Made by a program: the position numbers and the translations under genes
Source: Actinomycetes bacterium
Lineage (GTDB): Bacteria; Actinomycetota; Actinomycetes; Actinomycetales; Dermatophilaceae
Reading direction: 5' to 3'
Length of the DNA stretch: 5,895 nt
Assembly (NCBI GenBank): GCA_023451855.1
Contig: JAEXXY010000287.1
Span: 1 to 5,895, forward strand
The notes under the pieces: generated by a model
What the model was told of the DNA's origin: nothing
The model's database searches: none
The model's input: the letters and a program-made list of their open reading frames with translations, nothing else
Shown: positions 4,248-5,895 of the stretch, one piece after another
Layout of the letters: every line of letters begins with the position of its first letter
Numbering within the stretch: position 1 is the first letter of the stretch

Positions 4248-5485
4248 GCGGGCTGTCGACCGTCGAGGACGCCTTCGAGGCCCTCCGCGCCGGACGCCCG
4301 GTGCTCGTCCTCGACGACGAGAACCGCGAGAACGAGGGCGACCTGGTGCTCGCGGCCGCCACGGCCACGGAGGACTGGATGGCGTGGACGATCCGCCACT
4401 CGTCGGGCTACCTCTGCGCCCCGGTGCCCGACGCCGTCGCCGACCGGCTCGACCTGCCGCTCATGGTGGCCGACAACCGCGACCCGCTCCGCACCGCGTA
4501 CACGGTGTCGGTCGACGCGGCGACGGGGGTCACCACCGGCATCAGCGCTGCCGACCGGCTGCGCACGGCGCAGGTGCTCGCCGATCCCGCATCGGTTCCC
4601 GACGACCTGATCCGGCCCGGCCACATCCTGCCCCTGCGCGCGAAGCACGGCGGCGTCCTGACCCGCCCCGGCCACACCGAGGCCGCCGTCGACCTGACGC
4701 GCCTGGCCGGCCTCGAGCCCGTCGGCATCATCGGTGAGCTCGTCCACGACGACGGCCGGATGATGCGCTTCGACGCCGTTGTCGACCTCGGCCGCGAATA
4801 CGGGCTGCCCGTCGTCACCATCGAGCAGCTCGTCGACCACCGCCAGCGCCACGACCGGGTCGAGCGTCTCGCGACGACGCGCATCCCGACCGTCCACGGC
4901 ACCTTCACCGCCCACGGCTACCGCGACACCCTCACCGGGGACGAGCACGTCGCCCTCGTCAGCCCGCGCGGCCTGCACGGCCTGTCCGGCACGGGCCCGG
5001 TGCTGACGCGGCTGCACTCCGAGTGCCTCACCGGCGACGCGTTCGGCTCGCTGCGCTGCGACTGCGGCCCGCAGCTGCAGGCGTCGCTGGCGCGGGTCGG
5101 GGCCGAGGGCGGCGTCGTCGTCTACCTCGGTGGCCACGAGGGCCGTGGCGTCGGGCTGGTCGACAAGCTGCGCGCCTACGCCCAACAGGACCGCGGCGCC
5201 GACACCGTGGACGCGCAGACGGCGCTCGGTCTGCCGGTCGACGCCCGCGAGTACGCGGCCGGCGCGGCGATGCTCCACGACCTCGGCGTCGACGGCGTCG
5301 TGCTGCTGACGAACAACCCCACGAAGGTCCAGGCCCTGCGCGGCCTCGGGCTCGACGTCGTGGCGGTCGAGCGGCTCCACGGCCCCGTCGGGCAGGACAA
5401 CGAGCAGTACCTCATCACCAAGCGCGAGCGCCTCGGTCACGACATCCCGACCGACGACGCCCGGCACGGACAGGAGACGGCATGA
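4244..5485 (+). CDS. ribBA: Bifunctional 3,4-dihydroxy-2-butanone-4-phosphate synthase / GTP cyclohydrolase II
   Basis: RibBA (413 residues) supplies both riboflavin precursors. The N-terminal RibB domain (about 1-200) turns ribulose 5-phosphate into DHBP plus formate, and the C-terminal RibA domain (about 205-400) opens GTP. RibB motifs are DDENRENEGDL (24-34, acidic Mg site), RHSSGYLCAP (51-60), GVTTGISAADR (95-105), RPGHILPLRAKHGGVLTRPGHTEAAVDL (124-151, with His144) and IGELVHDDGRMMR (163-175). RibA motifs are LHSECLTGDAFGSLRCDCG (257-275) with zinc ligands Cys261, Cys272 and Cys274, GHEGRGVGL (297-305), VDAREY (332-337, with Asp333 and catalytic Arg335) and LLTNNPTKV (354-362). Both active sites look intact. 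One difference is GG at 296-297, where relatives as I recall them have RG before HEGRG. ATG 4244 overlaps the ribE stop by four bases and has GGAGG 7 nt upstream. The stop overlaps the ribH start in the same way. Confidence 0.96.
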   Translation: MSGLSTVEDAFEALRAGRPVLVLDDENRENEGDLVLAAATATEDWMAWTIRHSSGYLCAPVPDAVADRLDLPLMVADNRDPLRTAYTVSVDAATGVTTGISAADRLRTAQVLADPASVPDDLIRPGHILPLRAKHGGVLTRPGHTEAAVDLTRLAGLEPVGIIGELVHDDGRMMRFDAVVDLGREYGLPVVTIEQLVDHRQRHDRVERLATTRIPTVHGTFTAHGYRDTLTGDEHVALVSPRGLHGLSGTGPVLTRLHSECLTGDAFGSLRCDCGPQLQASLARVGAEGGVVVYLGGHEGRGVGLVDKLRAYAQQDRGADTVDAQTALGLPVDAREYAAGAAMLHDLGVDGVVLLTNNPTKVQALRGLGLDVVAVERLHGPVGQDNEQYLITKRERLGHDIPTDDARHGQETA

Positions 5486-5895
5486 AGGACGGCGCCCCCA
5501 CCATCCACACCGACGGGCGCGGTCTGCGCGTGGCCGTCGTCGCGGCCAGCTGGCACGAGACGGTCATGGACGGGCTGCTGGACGGCGCCCGACGCGGTCT
5601 GGCCGACGCCGGGGTCGAGCACGTCGACGTGGTGCGGGTGCCCGGCACCTTCGAGCTGCCGGTCGCCTGCGCCCGCCTCGCCGACTGGTACGACGCGCTC
5701 GTGGCCCTCGGCGTCGTCATCCGCGGCGGCACGCCGCACTTCGAGTACGTCTGCCAGGCGGCGACGGCCGGGCTGACCGACGTCGCGGTGCGCACCGGCA
5801 CACCGGTGGGGTTCGGCGTGCTCACGTGCGACGACGAGCAGCAGGCCCTCGACCGGGCCGGCCTGACGGGCTCGGCCGAGGACAAGGGCCACGAG
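5482..5895 (+). CDS. ribH: 6,7-dimethyl-8-ribityllumazine synthase, partial (3' end outside window)
   Basis: The first 138 residues are present, and the frame is open at the window edge. A further 15-25 residues would complete a normal lumazine synthase. The enzyme condenses DHBP with the 5-amino-6-ribitylaminouracil pyrimidine to give lumazine, the substrate of RibE, and the family assembles into pentamers or larger capsids. Visible signatures are VAVVAASWHETVMDGLLDGA (17-36, Trp24-His25 at the substrate pyrimidine site), VPGTFELPVAC (53-63), ALGVVIRGGTPHFEYVC (75-91, with general base His86), GFGVLTCDDEQQALDRAG (110-127, with phosphate-contacting Arg125) and SAEDKGHE at the cut end. ATG 5482 is chosen because it overlaps the ribBA stop as ATGA (5482-5485) and has AGGAG (5472-5476) 5 nt upstream. 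It is the fifth gene of the FMN-controlled operon. Confidence 0.96.
   Translation, partial: MKDGAPTIHTDGRGLRVAVVAASWHETVMDGLLDGARRGLADAGVEHVDVVRVPGTFELPVACARLADWYDALVALGVVIRGGTPHFEYVCQAATAGLTDVAVRTGTPVGFGVLTCDDEQQALDRAGLTGSAEDKGHE

Noticed and set aside
3260..5467. A 735-codon open frame on the minus strand across ribE and ribBA
   Set aside because: It lies opposite genes with intact catalytic motifs, is rich in low-complexity Val/Asp/Arg/Ala sequence, and shows no recognisable domain. Long antisense frames are expected when third positions are nearly all G or C.

Overview
The window is very GC-rich DNA with strong third-position G/C bias, ATGA gene overlaps and a PnuC-type riboflavin transporter placed ahead of rib genes. 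This points to a high-GC actinobacterium, plausibly of the Micrococcales; the genus cannot be fixed from this piece. All genes lie on the + strand. I see no mobile element, CRISPR array, tRNA or rRNA.

Layout. Positions 1-318 hold the 3' end of an rsmB-like rRNA m5C methyltransferase gene, closed by a perfect 13-bp inverted repeat (319-347). A small VOC-fold protein gene follows (365-721), ending in an 11-bp tandem repeat. Next is rpe, ribulose-phosphate 3-epimerase, probably read from a leaderless mRNA starting at GTG 803. The 363-base gap 1460-1822 is not empty. It holds a 10-bp tandem repeat, a terminator-like hairpin, a weak promoter candidate, a complete FMN riboswitch (RFN element, 1570-1694), and about 130 nt of leader with pairings that could mask the ribosome binding site of the next gene.

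The riboswitch heads a compact riboflavin operon: ribM (PnuC-family riboflavin importer), ribD (deaminase/reductase), ribE (riboflavin synthase), ribBA (DHBP synthase/GTP cyclohydrolase II) and ribH (lumazine synthase, cut by the window end). Spacings are 12 bp, 4 bp, then two ATGA overlaps, so co-transcription and translational coupling are likely.

How they work together. RibBA makes both precursors, one from GTP and one from ribulose 5-phosphate. RibD converts the GTP-derived pyrimidine. RibH condenses the two branches to lumazine, and RibE dismutates lumazine to riboflavin. RibM imports the finished vitamin, and FMN shuts the unit down through the riboswitch. Rpe interconverts ribulose 5-phosphate, the RibB substrate, so the neighbour shares a metabolite with the pathway although it lies outside the riboswitch transcript.

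The gene content is a known arrangement and I find no new system. The most interesting feature is the leader 1695-1822, where a 7-nt copy of the P1 partner sequence suggests a concrete translational switching mechanism.
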